Shown: positions 1 to 8,925, numbered from the stretch's first letter. The stretch: DNA of 64,000 nucleotides from Orrella sp037026685 (GCF_037026685.1 NZ_JBANET010000021.1:1-64000); one strand, 5' to 3'. The notes: a model not told the origin generated them from the sequence alone. Made by a program: numbers and translations.

Positions 1-1605
1 GGCGCCGGCGCGGCCGGCGGCAGCGGCGCCGCGGGCGCGACACGCACCCCGGGGCTGTCGGCCGGCGGCACCGGCGCGGCCGGCACCTTGCGCGGCGGGC
101 AGGCCGGGCAATCCGGCCCCAACGGCCTGGTGGGCGGCTCGGCCCAGGAAGCCGGCGCGTTTTCGGCCGGCGGCGTCACCGTGATGGCCGACGTCACCAC
201 CAATACCCTCATCATCTCGGCGCCCGAGCCCATGTACCGCAGCCTGCGCAGGGTCATCGACGTGCTGGACCAGCGCCGCGCCCAGGTGCTGGTCGAAAGC
301 CTGATCGTCGAGGTCACCGAGGACAACGCGGCCGAGCTGGGCATCCAGTGGATGACCGGCAACGGGCGCTGGTTCGGCGGCGCCGCGCTGGGCGGCTCGG
401 GCGTGAACCTGGCCGGGCGCACCAGCCTGGACGTGGCGCCGCGCGGGCTGAACATCGGCGTGATCGACGGCACCGTCAACCTGCCCGGCGTGGGCGAGGT
501 CCTGAACCTGGAGCTGCTGGCGCGCGCGCTCGAATCGCGCAGCGGGGTGAACATCCTTTCCACGCCCAACCTGCTCACGCTGGACAACGAGCCGGCCGCC
601 ATCATGGTCGGCCGCACCCTGCCTTTCGTCAGCGGCCAATACATCACCGACGGCGGCGGCGGCAGCAACAATCCCTTCCAGACCGTCGAGCGCGAGGACA
701 TCGGCCTGAAGCTGAACATCCGCCCGCAGATTTCCGAGGGCGGCACCGTCAAGCTCGACATCTACCAGGAGGTCAGCACCCTGGACGACATGGCCTCGGC
801 CAACCTGGGCGGCATCGTCACCAACAAGCGCGCCATCGACACCAGCGTGCTGCTGGACGACGGCCAGATCATGGTGCTGGGCGGCTTGCTGGAGGACAGC
901 GTGCAAAACGGTACCGACGCCGTGCCGGTGCTGGGCAGCATCCCGGTGCTGGGCGCCTTGTTCCGCTACGAGTCGCGCCGGCGCGTCAAGACCAACCTGA
1001 TGGTCTTCCTGCGGCCCTACGTGGTGCGCGACGCCCGCGCCGGGCGCGGCCTGACGCAAAACCGCTATGACTACATGCGCCGCGTGCAGGCCAGCAGCCA
1101 GCCGCCGTCGCACCCCTTGCTGCGCGACATCCAGGGGCCCATCCTGCCGCCGGCCGGCCTGCCGCAGGCGGGCGCGGCCGATTACGACCTGCGGCCGGCG
1201 CAATGGGAACAGACCCGCCGCCAGATGCCGCCCGAGACCGAGTCCGCATCGGCGCTGCGCCAGGCGCCGGCCGGCGGCGCGGGCCAGGGCGAGCCCGCGC
1301 CGCAGCCCGTGCGCACCCGCCTGCCGGCGGGCCTGACCATCAGCGACGATCCCGAAGCCCTGTACGGCAGCGCCGCCAGCCGGCACAACGTGATCCAGTT
1401 CGCCCAGGTGCGCGAGCAGGCCGAGGCCCTGCGCATCGCCCAGCGCGCGCGCATCAGCGGCGTCAAGGCCTATGCCCTGAGCGGGCCGGGCGGCATGGAT
1501 TACGTGGTGCGCGTCGATGCGCCGCGCGATCCCCGCGCCACCGACGCCACCGTGGCCATCCTGCGCGAGCTGGGCTACAGCCCCGAGCTGGTGGTGACGC
1601 CATGA
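1..1605 (+). CDS. gspD: Type II secretion secretin GspD (HxcQ-like), 5' end outside window
   Basis: Outer-membrane secretin through which folded exoproteins leave the periplasm. The reading frame is open from base 1, so the N-terminus lies upstream of the window; about 534 residues are visible. A Gly/Ala-rich linker is followed by the last N-domain (sequence around TTNTLIISAPEP) and the secretin C-domain, with the NLLTLDNEPA segment and the conserved VPVLGSIPVLGALFR stretch. After the secretin core there is a long extension of about 160 residues. Its last ~75 residues (VIQFAQVREQAEALRIAQRA onward, ending near YSPELVV) read like a SPOR domain, which is unusual for a secretin. The stop codon overlaps the gspE start (ATGA), indicating translational coupling. 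Family assignment is firm; the SPOR reading is inference. Confidence 0.95.
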   Translation, partial: GAGAAGGSGAAGATRTPGLSAGGTGAAGTLRGGQAGQSGPNGLVGGSAQEAGAFSAGGVTVMADVTTNTLIISAPEPMYRSLRRVIDVLDQRRAQVLVESLIVEVTEDNAAELGIQWMTGNGRWFGGAALGGSGVNLAGRTSLDVAPRGLNIGVIDGTVNLPGVGEVLNLELLARALESRSGVNILSTPNLLTLDNEPAAIMVGRTLPFVSGQYITDGGGGSNNPFQTVEREDIGLKLNIRPQISEGGTVKLDIYQEVSTLDDMASANLGGIVTNKRAIDTSVLLDDGQIMVLGGLLEDSVQNGTDAVPVLGSIPVLGALFRYESRRRVKTNLMVFLRPYVVRDARAGRGLTQNRYDYMRRVQASSQPPSHPLLRDIQGPILPPAGLPQAGAADYDLRPAQWEQTRRQMPPETESASALRQAPAGGAGQGEPAPQPVRTRLPAGLTISDDPEALYGSAASRHNVIQFAQVREQAEALRIAQRARISGVKAYALSGPGGMDYVVRVDAPRDPRATDATVAILRELGYSPELVVTP

Positions 1606-3092
1606 ACGCCGCCTTGCCCGATTTTTCGCGCCGGGATGCGCCGCCGGCGCAGCCCGAGGCTGCCGGCCCGGGCATCCTGCCGTACGCCTGGGCCCGCGCG
1701 CAGCGCGCCGTGGTGCTGCGCGCCGGCGAACAATACCTGATCCACACCTGTCCGCGCACGCCCGGCTGGGCGGTGGGCGAGCTGCTGCGCGAATACGCGC
1801 CGGCCGAACTGCGCCCGCTGGACGAGGCCCGGATGGACGCGCTGCTGGCCAGCGCCTACGCGCAGGCCGGCGACGCCGCCTCGGTGGTCGGAGAGGTCGA
1901 GAACGAGGTCGACCTGGACCGCCTCATGCAGGACATTCCCGAGGTCACCGACCTGCTGGATGCCTCGGACGGCGCGCCGGTCATCCGCATGATCAACGCC
2001 TTGCTGATGCAGGCGGCCGGCGATGGGGCCAGCGACATCCATTTCGAGGCCTTCGAGACGCATTCGGTGGTGCGCTACCGCGTGGACGGCACGCTGCGCG
2101 ACGTGGTCCAGCCGCGCAAGGCCCTGCACGCGGCGCTGATCTCGCGCATCAAGATCATGGCGCGGCTGGACATCGCCGAAAAGCGCCTGCCGCAAGATGG
2201 CCGCATCACCCTGCGCGTGGGCGGGCGCCCCATCGACATCCGCGTCTCCACGGTGCCCACCGTGCACGGCGAGCGGGCCGTGCTGCGCCTGCTGGAAAAG
2301 AACGCCGGCCGATTGCAGCTGGCGGCGCTGGGCATGGCCCCGGATACGCTGGAGCGCCTGACCGGCCTGATCCGCCAGCCGCACGGCATCGTGCTGGTCA
2401 CCGGCCCCACGGGCAGCGGCAAGACCACCACGCTGTACGCGGCGCTGGGCCAGCTGGACAAGAGCACCAACAACATCCTGACCGTGGAAGACCCGGTCGA
2501 ATACGACCTGCCCGGCATCGGCCAGATCCCGGTGCACGGCAAGATCGGCATGACCTTCGCCGCGGCGCTGCGCGCGGCCCTGCGCCAGGACCCGGACAAG
2601 ATCCTCATCGGCGAGATCCGCGACCTGGAAACCGCCCAGATCGCCATCCAGTCCTCGCTGACCGGGCACGGCGTGCTGGCCTCGCTGCACACCAACGATG
2701 CCGTCTCGGCCGTCACCCGCATGACCGACATGGGCGTGGAGTCCTTCCTGCTGGCCTCGACGCTGCTGGGCGTGCTGGCGCAGCGGCTGGTGCGCTGCCT
2801 GTGCCCGGATTGCAAGCGCCGCGAGGTGCTGGCGGACGGGCGCGCCGTCTACCGCCCGGTGGGCTGCGCGGCCTGCGGCCACACCGGCTATCGCGGACGC
2901 ACCGGCATCCACGAGCTGTTCGTCATCGACGACGCCGTGCGCCGCCTCATCCACGAAGGCGCCAACGAGCAGGCGCTGCTGGCCGCGGGCCAAGCCAACG
3001 GTATGCGCACCATGCGCGAGGACGGCCTGCGCTGGGTCGAGGCCGGCGTCACCACCCACGAAGAAATCATGCGGGTGACGCGCGATGCCTGA
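1602..3092 (+). CDS. gspE: Type II secretion ATPase GspE (HxcR-like)
   Basis: Cytoplasmic hexameric ATPase that drives pseudopilus assembly for type II secretion. The 496-residue protein has the GspE N-terminal region, Walker A GPTGSGKTTT near residue 268, the Asp box, Walker B (DPDKILIGEIRD) and His box (GHGVLASLHTND). It also has a four-cysteine zinc module (CLCPDC ... CAAC) near residues 402-426. The ATG at 1602 overlaps the gspD stop by four bases, which fixes the start even though the frame is open further upstream. It overlaps gspF by eight bases. Length and motif order are normal for the family. Confidence 0.97.
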   Translation: MNAALPDFSRRDAPPAQPEAAGPGILPYAWARAQRAVVLRAGEQYLIHTCPRTPGWAVGELLREYAPAELRPLDEARMDALLASAYAQAGDAASVVGEVENEVDLDRLMQDIPEVTDLLDASDGAPVIRMINALLMQAAGDGASDIHFEAFETHSVVRYRVDGTLRDVVQPRKALHAALISRIKIMARLDIAEKRLPQDGRITLRVGGRPIDIRVSTVPTVHGERAVLRLLEKNAGRLQLAALGMAPDTLERLTGLIRQPHGIVLVTGPTGSGKTTTLYAALGQLDKSTNNILTVEDPVEYDLPGIGQIPVHGKIGMTFAAALRAALRQDPDKILIGEIRDLETAQIAIQSSLTGHGVLASLHTNDAVSAVTRMTDMGVESFLLASTLLGVLAQRLVRCLCPDCKRREVLADGRAVYRPVGCAACGHTGYRGRTGIHELFVIDDAVRRLIHEGANEQALLAAGQANGMRTMREDGLRWVEAGVTTHEEIMRVTRDA

Positions 3093-4290
3093 ATACCGCT
3101 ACGAGGCGGCGGACGCCGCCGGGCGCATCGAGCAAGGCCGCCTGCAAGCCGACTCGCCGCGCTCGGCGCGCGGCGCGCTGCGCGCACGCGGCCTGACCCC
3201 GCTGGAGATCGCCGAGCAGGCGCGCCCGGGGCAGGGCGGTTCGTTATTGGCCCCGCGCCTGTCGGACGTGGACCTGGCCTGGGCGACCCGCGAGCTGGCC
3301 AGCCTGCTCTCGGCCAGCCTGCCCCTGGAATCGGCGCTGACGGCCACCATCGAGCAGGCCGAGAAGAAACACATCGCCCAGTCGCTGCAGGAAGTGTGCG
3401 GCCACGTGCGCGGCGGCATGCGGTTCTCCGAGGCCCTGGCCCAGCGCCCGCGCGACTATCCGGACATCTACCGGGCGCTGATCCACGCCGGCGAGGACTC
3501 GGGCGACCTGGCGCGCGTCATGGAGCGCCTGGCCGACTACCTGGAGGGCCGCGATGCGCTGCGCGCCAAGCTGCTGACGGCCTTCATCTATCCCATCATC
3601 GTCGCCGTCGTCTCGGTGTGCATCGTCATCTTCCTGCTGGCCTACGTCGTGCCGCAGGTCGTCAGCGCCTTTTCCCAGGCGCGCCAGGAGCTGCCCGCCA
3701 TCACGCAGCTGATGCTCGCGCTCAGCGGCTTCGTGCGCGACTGGGGACTGCTGGCCGGCACCTTGCTGGCGCTGGCCTTCTGGGGCTGGCGCCTGGCGCT
3801 GCGCAATCCGGCCGCCAAGCTCGCCTGGCATGCGCGGCTGCTGCGCATGCCGGTGGTCTCGCGCTTCGTGCTGGGCGCCAACACCGCCCGCTTCGCGTCC
3901 ACGCTGGCCATCCTCATCGACGCGGGCGTGCACCTGGTGCGCGCCCTGGAGGCCGCGCGCGACACCATGGCCAACGAACGCCTGCGCGCCGCCGCGCTGG
4001 ACGCCCTGGGCCGCGTCAAGGAGGGCGCCCCGCTGCACGCCTCGCTGCGCGCGCAGAAGGTGTTTCCCTCCAATCTCATCCACCTGGTGGCCAGCGGCGA
4101 AAAAACCGGCGACCTGGCGCCCATGCTGGCGCGCGCCGCGCAGAACCTCTCGCGCGACCTGGAGCGCCGCGCCCTGCGCATGACCGCGCTGCTCGAGCCC
4201 ATGATGATCGTGGGCATGGGCGGCGTGGTGATGGTCATCGTCCTGGCCGTGCTCATGCCCATCATGGAAATCAACCAGATGGTGCAGTAG
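3085..4290 (+). CDS. gspF: Type II secretion inner-membrane protein GspF (HxcS-like)
   Basis: Polytopic inner-membrane platform protein that couples GspE to pseudopilus growth. The 401 residues show two T2SSF domains, roughly 70-195 and 270-395, each with the ALRAGLPLxxAL-like signature (here LASLLSASLPLESAL and LAILIDAGVHLVRAL). Hydrophobic membrane segments lie near residues 170-195, 218-235 and 370-395. The start overlaps the end of gspE. It ends the visible D-E-F operon: the next gene is 298 bases away and has its own ribosome-binding site. No gspG, K, L or M follows, so these must be elsewhere, probably upstream of the window. Confidence 0.96.
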   Translation: MPEYRYEAADAAGRIEQGRLQADSPRSARGALRARGLTPLEIAEQARPGQGGSLLAPRLSDVDLAWATRELASLLSASLPLESALTATIEQAEKKHIAQSLQEVCGHVRGGMRFSEALAQRPRDYPDIYRALIHAGEDSGDLARVMERLADYLEGRDALRAKLLTAFIYPIIVAVVSVCIVIFLLAYVVPQVVSAFSQARQELPAITQLMLALSGFVRDWGLLAGTLLALAFWGWRLALRNPAAKLAWHARLLRMPVVSRFVLGANTARFASTLAILIDAGVHLVRALEAARDTMANERLRAAALDALGRVKEGAPLHASLRAQKVFPSNLIHLVASGEKTGDLAPMLARAAQNLSRDLERRALRMTALLEPMMIVGMGGVVMVIVLAVLMPIMEINQMVQ

Positions 4291-4588
4291 GCGGCGCGCG
4301 CCGGCCGGAAAAAAGCTCGGGAGTCTCTTGAATTTTTTATGAACCCGAGTTGTTTAGCCCGGGTTCGGCAGGGCGTGCCTGGGAAGCGTTGTTTGTGCAT
4401 CGACGCAGGACCGTCACACACCCGAACATTCTTCCTTTGGGTGTCACGTGGCAAGCCCAGAATTTCCCTACCGGTCAACGGATCGGCGAGCGGGGAAACC
4501 GCCCCGCGCACCTCCGGGTGCATGCATTCCTCATGGCAAGTCTCCCTTCGCAGTTTCTTTCAGCCTTTGTGCTCTATGGAGTTCTGAA
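4291..4588. other. Intergenic leader before the PstS-like gene
   Basis: 298 bases without a supported gene. The first part carries loose CTCGGG...CCCGAG complementarity (about 4313-4345) and a CCCGGG-centred inverted repeat near 4355-4370. Two isolated GTCAC half-sites at 4411-4417 and 4441-4447 resemble Pho-box halves, but they are 30 bases apart and out of the 11-base Pho-box register. A GGAG ribosome-binding sequence sits just before the 4589 ATG. Confidence 0.5.
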
Positions 4589-5782
4589 ATGAAAAAGCAA
4601 TTTCAACTGAAGATGGTCTCGGCCGCCGTGGCCGTCGGCCTGATGGCCGCCGCCAGCGTGGCGTCGGCGCAAGTGGTCGGTGGCGGTGCGACGCTGCCCG
4701 AGCGCCTGTATGGCGCGACGACCGCCCCCACCGGCATTTTCGTGGAGCCCTCGCTGGGCTTCACGGATTTCAGCTACACCGGCGTGGGCAGCGGCGGCGG
4801 CAAGGCCGGCTTCCTGAATAACAACCCGGCCTCGATCAACAGCACCGCGCCGAACGTGCACTTCGCCGGCAGCGACTCGGTGCTGAGCGCCAGCGAGCTG
4901 AGCACCTACGAGGCGAACCGCCTCGCTACGTGGGGCCCGCTGATCCAGGTGCCGGCCGCCGGCACCTCGGTCGTGATTCCCTTCAACAAGGCCGGTTCGA
5001 ACGAAGTCAACCTGCTGCCCGCCCTGATGTGCCGTATCTTCGCCGGCACCGTCGCCAACTGGAGCCAGATTCCCGGCTCGGGCCGCAGCGGCCCCATCAC
5101 CGTCGTTTACCGCGCCGGCAGCAGCGGCACCACCGAGCTGTTCACCCGTTACCTGACGGCCGCTTGCTCGGGCGTGACCCTGACCAGCTCCACCCTGAAG
5201 CCCGATGCCAACGGCACGCCGCGCTTTGCCACCACCTCGACCTTCGCGCAGCTGTTCGTGAACAACACGCCGCCCGCCAACTTCATCGAGGCGACGGGCA
5301 GCCAGGGCGTGATCGACGCGCTGGGCGCAGCGGAAGGCCGGATCACCTACATCAGCCCGGACTTCATCGAAGGCCCGCTGGACGGCGACAACATCGCCCG
5401 CGTGCGCGGCGCCGCGCCGACCACGGAAAACGTGATCGCCGCCCTGGGCACCAGCGCGCCTCCCAGCGGCGCGGCGCGTGACAACCCCGCCAACTGGGTG
5501 CCGACCTTCGCCAACCCGAGCCAGGGTTACCCGATCGTGGGCTACACCAACTTCATCGTGGGCCAGTGCTACCAGAATCCCGCCGTGCAGCAGCGCATCC
5601 TCGATCTGATCGAGGCACATGTCTTCGGCGATTTCGATGCAAAAGTGGTGGAGCATCGCTTCATCCCGCTGCCTCCCGCCACCAAGGCTGCCATTCTGCA
5701 GGCCTTCGTGGAGGGGTCCGACGGGCGTAACCTGAACGTGGGCAACGCCACCGAGTGCAACGGCGTGGGCCGTCCTTCCTGA
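4589..5782 (+). CDS. PstS/DING-like phosphate-binding periplasmic or secreted protein
   Basis: 397-residue solute-binding protein of the PstS (PBP type 2) family. It has a clear Sec signal peptide (MKKQFQLKM, hydrophobic core, cleavage after ASVASA) and the family opening VVGGGATLPERLY. Phosphate-contact loops such as YRAGSSGTTELFTRYL are near residue 172. The ATG at 4589 has GGAG eight bases upstream and is preferred over the longer open frame. No PstC, PstA or PstB genes follow, so it is unlikely to work as an ordinary ABC transporter subunit here. In P. aeruginosa the Hxc locus contains similar phosphate-binding proteins, some of them secreted. A secreted phosphate scavenger or substrate of the adjacent type II system is therefore plausible (inference). 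Confidence 0.9.
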   Translation: MKKQFQLKMVSAAVAVGLMAAASVASAQVVGGGATLPERLYGATTAPTGIFVEPSLGFTDFSYTGVGSGGGKAGFLNNNPASINSTAPNVHFAGSDSVLSASELSTYEANRLATWGPLIQVPAAGTSVVIPFNKAGSNEVNLLPALMCRIFAGTVANWSQIPGSGRSGPITVVYRAGSSGTTELFTRYLTAACSGVTLTSSTLKPDANGTPRFATTSTFAQLFVNNTPPANFIEATGSQGVIDALGAAEGRITYISPDFIEGPLDGDNIARVRGAAPTTENVIAALGTSAPPSGAARDNPANWVPTFANPSQGYPIVGYTNFIVGQCYQNPAVQQRILDLIEAHVFGDFDAKVVEHRFIPLPPATKAAILQAFVEGSDGRNLNVGNATECNGVGRPS

Positions 5783-5793
5783 TAAGGGGAAGG

Positions 5794-5828
5794 GTTCTGG
5801 CGGCGGGGCCGCCAGAACTGCTTTTTTT
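5794..5828 (+). terminator. Rho-independent terminator of the PstS-like gene
   Basis: Perfect 11-bp stem (5794-5804 with 5808-5818, arms GTTCTGGCGGC/GCCGCCAGAAC), a three-base loop and a run of seven T residues at 5822-5828. It starts 12 bases after the stop codon. Confidence 0.95.
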
Positions 5829-5833
5829 GTCAT

Positions 5834-5870
5834 CCAAGGCCGATGCCCGCAAAAAGGGTGTCGGCCTTGG
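5834..5870. terminator. Second hairpin in the convergent gap
   Basis: Ten-base perfect inverted repeat CCAAGGCCGA (5834-5843) and TCGGCCTTGG (5861-5870) with a 17-base loop. It lies between convergent genes and may help end transcription, but the flanking T-tract is weak on both strands. Confidence 0.5.
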
Positions 5871-5955
5871 CTTTGTTCGGGCCTGTTAGCTTTTGCCTCG
5901 CGCACATTGCGCCGCTTGCGTGGCGCGTCGCGGCTGGCGCCGGTCTGCGGACGCC

Positions 5956-7053
5956 TTACGGGCGGTCCAGGGCTTCCTCGTCGCAGATCACGTCCACCAC
6001 GTGCTGGGCGCGGCTGTAGAAGGTATCGGCAGCCGGGGGGGCTGTCGGGCCGGCTGCGGCGGCTGCCGCCTGGCTGCGGGCCGGGGCGGGCGCTGTTGCC
6101 GCCGCATGCTTCAGGAACAGCCGCATGACGTGCTTGACCCCTTGCTCCGTGACCGACCGCAGGTCGGGGGCATAGTATCGTCCGCGCGACAGGTTGGCCG
6201 TAATGATTTCGTAGGAAGGAAAATAGGCCACGTTGCCGTGCGATTGGACGATCCGTTCGGCCGCGACTCTGAGAATGGCCTTGGACAGGGTGGTGGACAC
6301 GGCAACGTGCCTGTCTTCGGCGGTGGCCATGAGCGGCACCGGCGAGACGGTGAGGATCATGCGGGCCTTGGGGTTGACCTGCGCAAGCGCCGACAGGAAC
6401 TTGCCCAGGTCGGCAACCACGTCTTCCACCTCGAAATTCACGAACTTGTGCCGCGCCGGGTCGAATTCGCCGGCGATGGTTCCCGGGCAGACCGGAAACG
6501 CAGCGCCGTCCTCGGCCGAGACCCAGCATTCCGTCAGGCCCAGGGTGAACACGAAGTAGTCCAGTTCCTCGAACATTCTCCGCACCGCGGCAAAGTGCTG
6601 CCTTCTGTGCGCCAGGTATTCGGTTTCGGTGGCGAAACCCCCGGGCTCCACGCCCGGCCTGAAGGGGTCGAACCAGCGGCCGGCTTGGGTCCATGCGTCT
6701 TCTTTCGGGCTGAACGTTCCGTATGCGCGATCGAAAAGCTGGGCCAGCTGGCGGGCCGTGTAGAGGTTGCCGAACCGCGCCGTGAAGGTGCCATAGCTGA
6801 ATTCGGCGGCGAGTTCGGGCGGCGCTATGGGATGTGCCGTTTCGGTGACCAGGTAGGTAAATCCCGCCGCGGACATGTGCCGGGATATGTGCTGGGCGAA
6901 GCAGCTTCCCGCCGTTGCGACCTTATCCGACTTCTCGATCCGGAAAGGGAAGGAGACCACCGGATCGAACTGGTCCAGCTTCAGCTGCGAAACGCCCTTG
7001 CGCCAGAAGGTGTAGTCGGGCCTGTCCGTGTAGAAATGGCTTTTCTTGCTCAT
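5956..7053 (-). CDS. GSCFA-domain protein (SGNH-hydrolase-like)
   Basis: 365-residue protein with the name-giving GSCFA motif (TAGSCFAQHISRHM) near residue 49. It belongs to the GSCFA family, which is related to SGNH/GDSL esterases; the molecular role of the family is poorly known. Another conserved patch reads FVFTLGLTECW around residue 185, followed by a typical LTVSPVPLMAT segment that matches the late SGNH blocks. The ATG at 7053 overlaps the stop of the upstream gene (ATGA), so the two are co-translated. The C-terminal tail is Ala/Pro-rich. A role in trimming or acylating a surface glycan is a guess from family relations only. Confidence 0.85.
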   Translation of the reverse strand: MSKKSHFYTDRPDYTFWRKGVSQLKLDQFDPVVSFPFRIEKSDKVATAGSCFAQHISRHMSAAGFTYLVTETAHPIAPPELAAEFSYGTFTARFGNLYTARQLAQLFDRAYGTFSPKEDAWTQAGRWFDPFRPGVEPGGFATETEYLAHRRQHFAAVRRMFEELDYFVFTLGLTECWVSAEDGAAFPVCPGTIAGEFDPARHKFVNFEVEDVVADLGKFLSALAQVNPKARMILTVSPVPLMATAEDRHVAVSTTLSKAILRVAAERIVQSHGNVAYFPSYEIITANLSRGRYYAPDLRSVTEQGVKHVMRLFLKHAAATAPAPARSQAAAAAAGPTAPPAADTFYSRAQHVVDVICDEEALDRP

Positions 7054-7826
7054 GCCGCGTCCTTGATGTCCGGGTATTGTCTGCCGTTGGCAATGGCGCT
7101 TAGCACCTTCAGCATCTCGCCGCCGTACCATGCGTTGCCGTGGGTCGCATCGTTGGCATAGGCTTGGGGAAGCAGGTAGCCGTCCCTGTCCATGACGGAC
7201 GGCGGTGTTGCGACATACCCCACAGTGAGCTTGGCGCATTCTTCCCGCATCACGTCGCAGTAGGCAAGCCAGGTCTTTCTTCGCAAGCTGGCGGGGGCAA
7301 TGTCAGGCACCTGCGCCGAGGCGCCATACTGTTCGCGGAATACCTGGCCCAGGTGCAGGCGGATGAAGTCGTCGTCGGCCTTTGGAGGCGGCGGCTCGAT
7401 CTGGTACAGCGGGGCGTTGATGGCCTTGCGAGCCTGGGTCAAGGTCTCGATGCTTCGCTTGACGCCCGCGCTTTCCCGCAGGGCGGCCTTGACCAGCCCG
7501 TAAGTCAGGATTTCGGCCCCCGGGTCGAGCGGCAGGCCGGGGTCCTGGGGATGTATGAAATCGAAATGGCGCGGATGGCGCATGAGGCCGATGAGGTTGT
7601 GCTCGTTGCCGCCGACCCACGAGAACCAGAACTGCCGCGACGGCGGCGACCCCTTGTCGAAATGGTCTTTCAGCATTTGGCCATCGGAGACGCCTTCCTG
7701 CTTGCGCTTGCGCAGCTCGGCGGTATCGGCAATGACGAAATGATCGCTGGCCAGAGGAGGACCTTGCTTGGCCAATGCCTTCCGGAGGCAATAGGTGTGG
7801 CTGCGACCGAATACATGGATGTTCAC
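7050..7826 (-). CDS. Conserved protein of unknown function, partner of the GSCFA gene
   Basis: 258 residues from a GTG start preceded by AGGAAG seven bases upstream; the open frame reaches 7877 but has no better start. The N-terminus (IHVFGRSHTYCLRKAL) resembles the first SGNH block FGDSHT with Arg replacing Asp. Another segment, WFSWVGGNEHNLIG, resembles the G-x-N block, so a divergent SGNH fold is possible. No signal peptide. It overlaps the GSCFA gene by four bases, implying that they act together. Function not recognised. Confidence 0.75.
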   Translation of the reverse strand: MNIHVFGRSHTYCLRKALAKQGPPLASDHFVIADTAELRKRKQEGVSDGQMLKDHFDKGSPPSRQFWFSWVGGNEHNLIGLMRHPRHFDFIHPQDPGLPLDPGAEILTYGLVKAALRESAGVKRSIETLTQARKAINAPLYQIEPPPPKADDDFIRLHLGQVFREQYGASAQVPDIAPASLRRKTWLAYCDVMREECAKLTVGYVATPPSVMDRDGYLLPQAYANDATHGNAWYGGEMLKVLSAIANGRQYPDIKDAA

Positions 7827-7967
7827 GTTTTCTTCCTTGAATGAAACCCGTGTCGACCTGCGATCAGTTTGTAGCACGTCGGCGTAATCCGTTGCGCAAT
7901 ATACCCATCATCGCGCCGCGCGTATATCGGGTCCGGTTCGCGCCGGAAGAAGCGGCCTTGGAACGCG

Positions 7968-8813
7968 TCACTCCGGCTGCGTACCGGAGGCGGCCCCAGG
8001 CCTGGTCAAGCGCTCGATCGCCGGACCGAACAAGCGGGCGGTGTCCTTGAAACCCGGAGGAAGATGGCCTTTGTCCGGATCGGTGTAAAGCTGCACCGAC
8101 ACGCGGATGTCCGGCCGGCTTGTTCCGAGATGGGAAAGGAAGGGCAAAAGGTGGGCCGTATAGTGGCCTGCATCGGCCATGTTCTGCGCATAGTGGATCG
8201 TCGCGCCCGGCTTGGCCCGGGCGAATCCATGTTCCATGACGCTGGTGCGGCGGCGCTCGGCAGGCGTGAAGCGGTGGCGCGAGTTGCCGCAGAATTCCTT
8301 CTTGAAGCGGGCGACGGCGCTTGCCCGCTCGAACAGCTCGATATCCGTCTGGGGGTTGATGACGATTGCCGAATCGGCATAACCGCAGGCCAGCGCCATG
8401 AGGGCGGCAAAACCGCCGCCCGAAGACCCCATCGCGATGAGTTCGGCCCTAGGGTTGACCAGTCCGACGATGGAGCGTATTTCGGCGATCAGCGCGGGAA
8501 AATCCTGCGAGTGCTGCCGGCCCACGAACCAGGCCAGCGACGCCTCGCTGCGGGGCGCGCAGACCAGCGGGTCCGCAACGCACAGTACCGGATGCTTGAA
8601 ATACTGATGCCAGGACCAGCGGTGAAAAACGGTGCGGCCCCGCAGTTCGGGGTTCGAGACGGCGCCGTTAAAGAGCAGCAGGATGCGCGAGCGGTCGGGG
8701 TTGTCGTGGAAGTAGAAGTGGGCAAACTGGCCGTGTCCCGCCGCGATGGCTTCAGTGGCCGTTCCATATGCGGGGAGCGCGCTTGTTCCTTCCATCCGGC
8801 CGGTCCCGGTCAT
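7968..8813 (-). CDS. Alpha/beta-hydrolase-like protein
   Basis: About 281 residues. The nucleophile-elbow motif is visible as MGSSGGGFAAL near residue 128, matching G-x-S-x-G followed by small residues. The N-terminal half contains LLLFNGAVSNPELRG, which fits the early strand and oxyanion region of this fold. The ATG at 8813 was chosen because it begins the conserved-looking region; no convincing Shine-Dalgarno sequence was found and the frame is open to 8864. It transcribes towards the unknown/GSCFA pair with a 141-base gap and diverges from the giant exoprotein gene. The substrate is unknown. Confidence 0.75.
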   Translation of the reverse strand: MTGTGRMEGTSALPAYGTATEAIAAGHGQFAHFYFHDNPDRSRILLLFNGAVSNPELRGRTVFHRWSWHQYFKHPVLCVADPLVCAPRSEASLAWFVGRQHSQDFPALIAEIRSIVGLVNPRAELIAMGSSGGGFAALMALACGYADSAIVINPQTDIELFERASAVARFKKEFCGNSRHRFTPAERRRTSVMEHGFARAKPGATIHYAQNMADAGHYTAHLLPFLSHLGTSRPDIRVSVQLYTDPDKGHLPPGFKDTARLFGPAIERLTRPGAASGTQPE

Positions 8814-8895
8814 TCGAAACACAAGAGAAACATGGTTGGCCGAATATCCCACGGCAGGCGGCAAGCCGCTGCTACCAGACGTTTCGCAAATTGTT

Positions 8896-8925
8896 GGGGG
8901 ATTTCCGGCCCGCCGTTCGTCCTAG
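8896..8925 (+). promoter_or_regulatory. VreI-type ECF promoter, copy A (exoprotein gene)
   Basis: GGGGGATTT (8896-8904), 13 bases, CGTCCTAG (8918-8925) then CA. The spacing and both boxes match two further copies in this window, at 21746 and 27633. It lies 56 bases before the exoprotein ATG at 8982. It is read as -35/-10 elements of an ECF sigma factor; assignment to VreI is inference from the neighbourhood. Confidence 0.75.

Noticed and set aside
1575..3059. 494-residue minus-strand frame opposite gspE
   Set aside because: GspE carries all its motifs on the plus strand.
4411..4447. Pho box upstream of the PstS-like gene
   Set aside because: Two GTCAC half-sites exist but are 30 bases apart and not in 11-base register; their paired halves do not match.
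5893..7161. 422-residue plus-strand frame
   Set aside because: Opposite strand of the GSCFA gene, which has a clear family motif and ATGA coupling.
8830..8912. ECF-like promoter for the hydrolase gene on the minus strand (GGAAAT ... CGTCTGG)
   Set aside because: Spacing is 19 rather than 13 bases and the -35 lacks the G-run seen in the three real copies.
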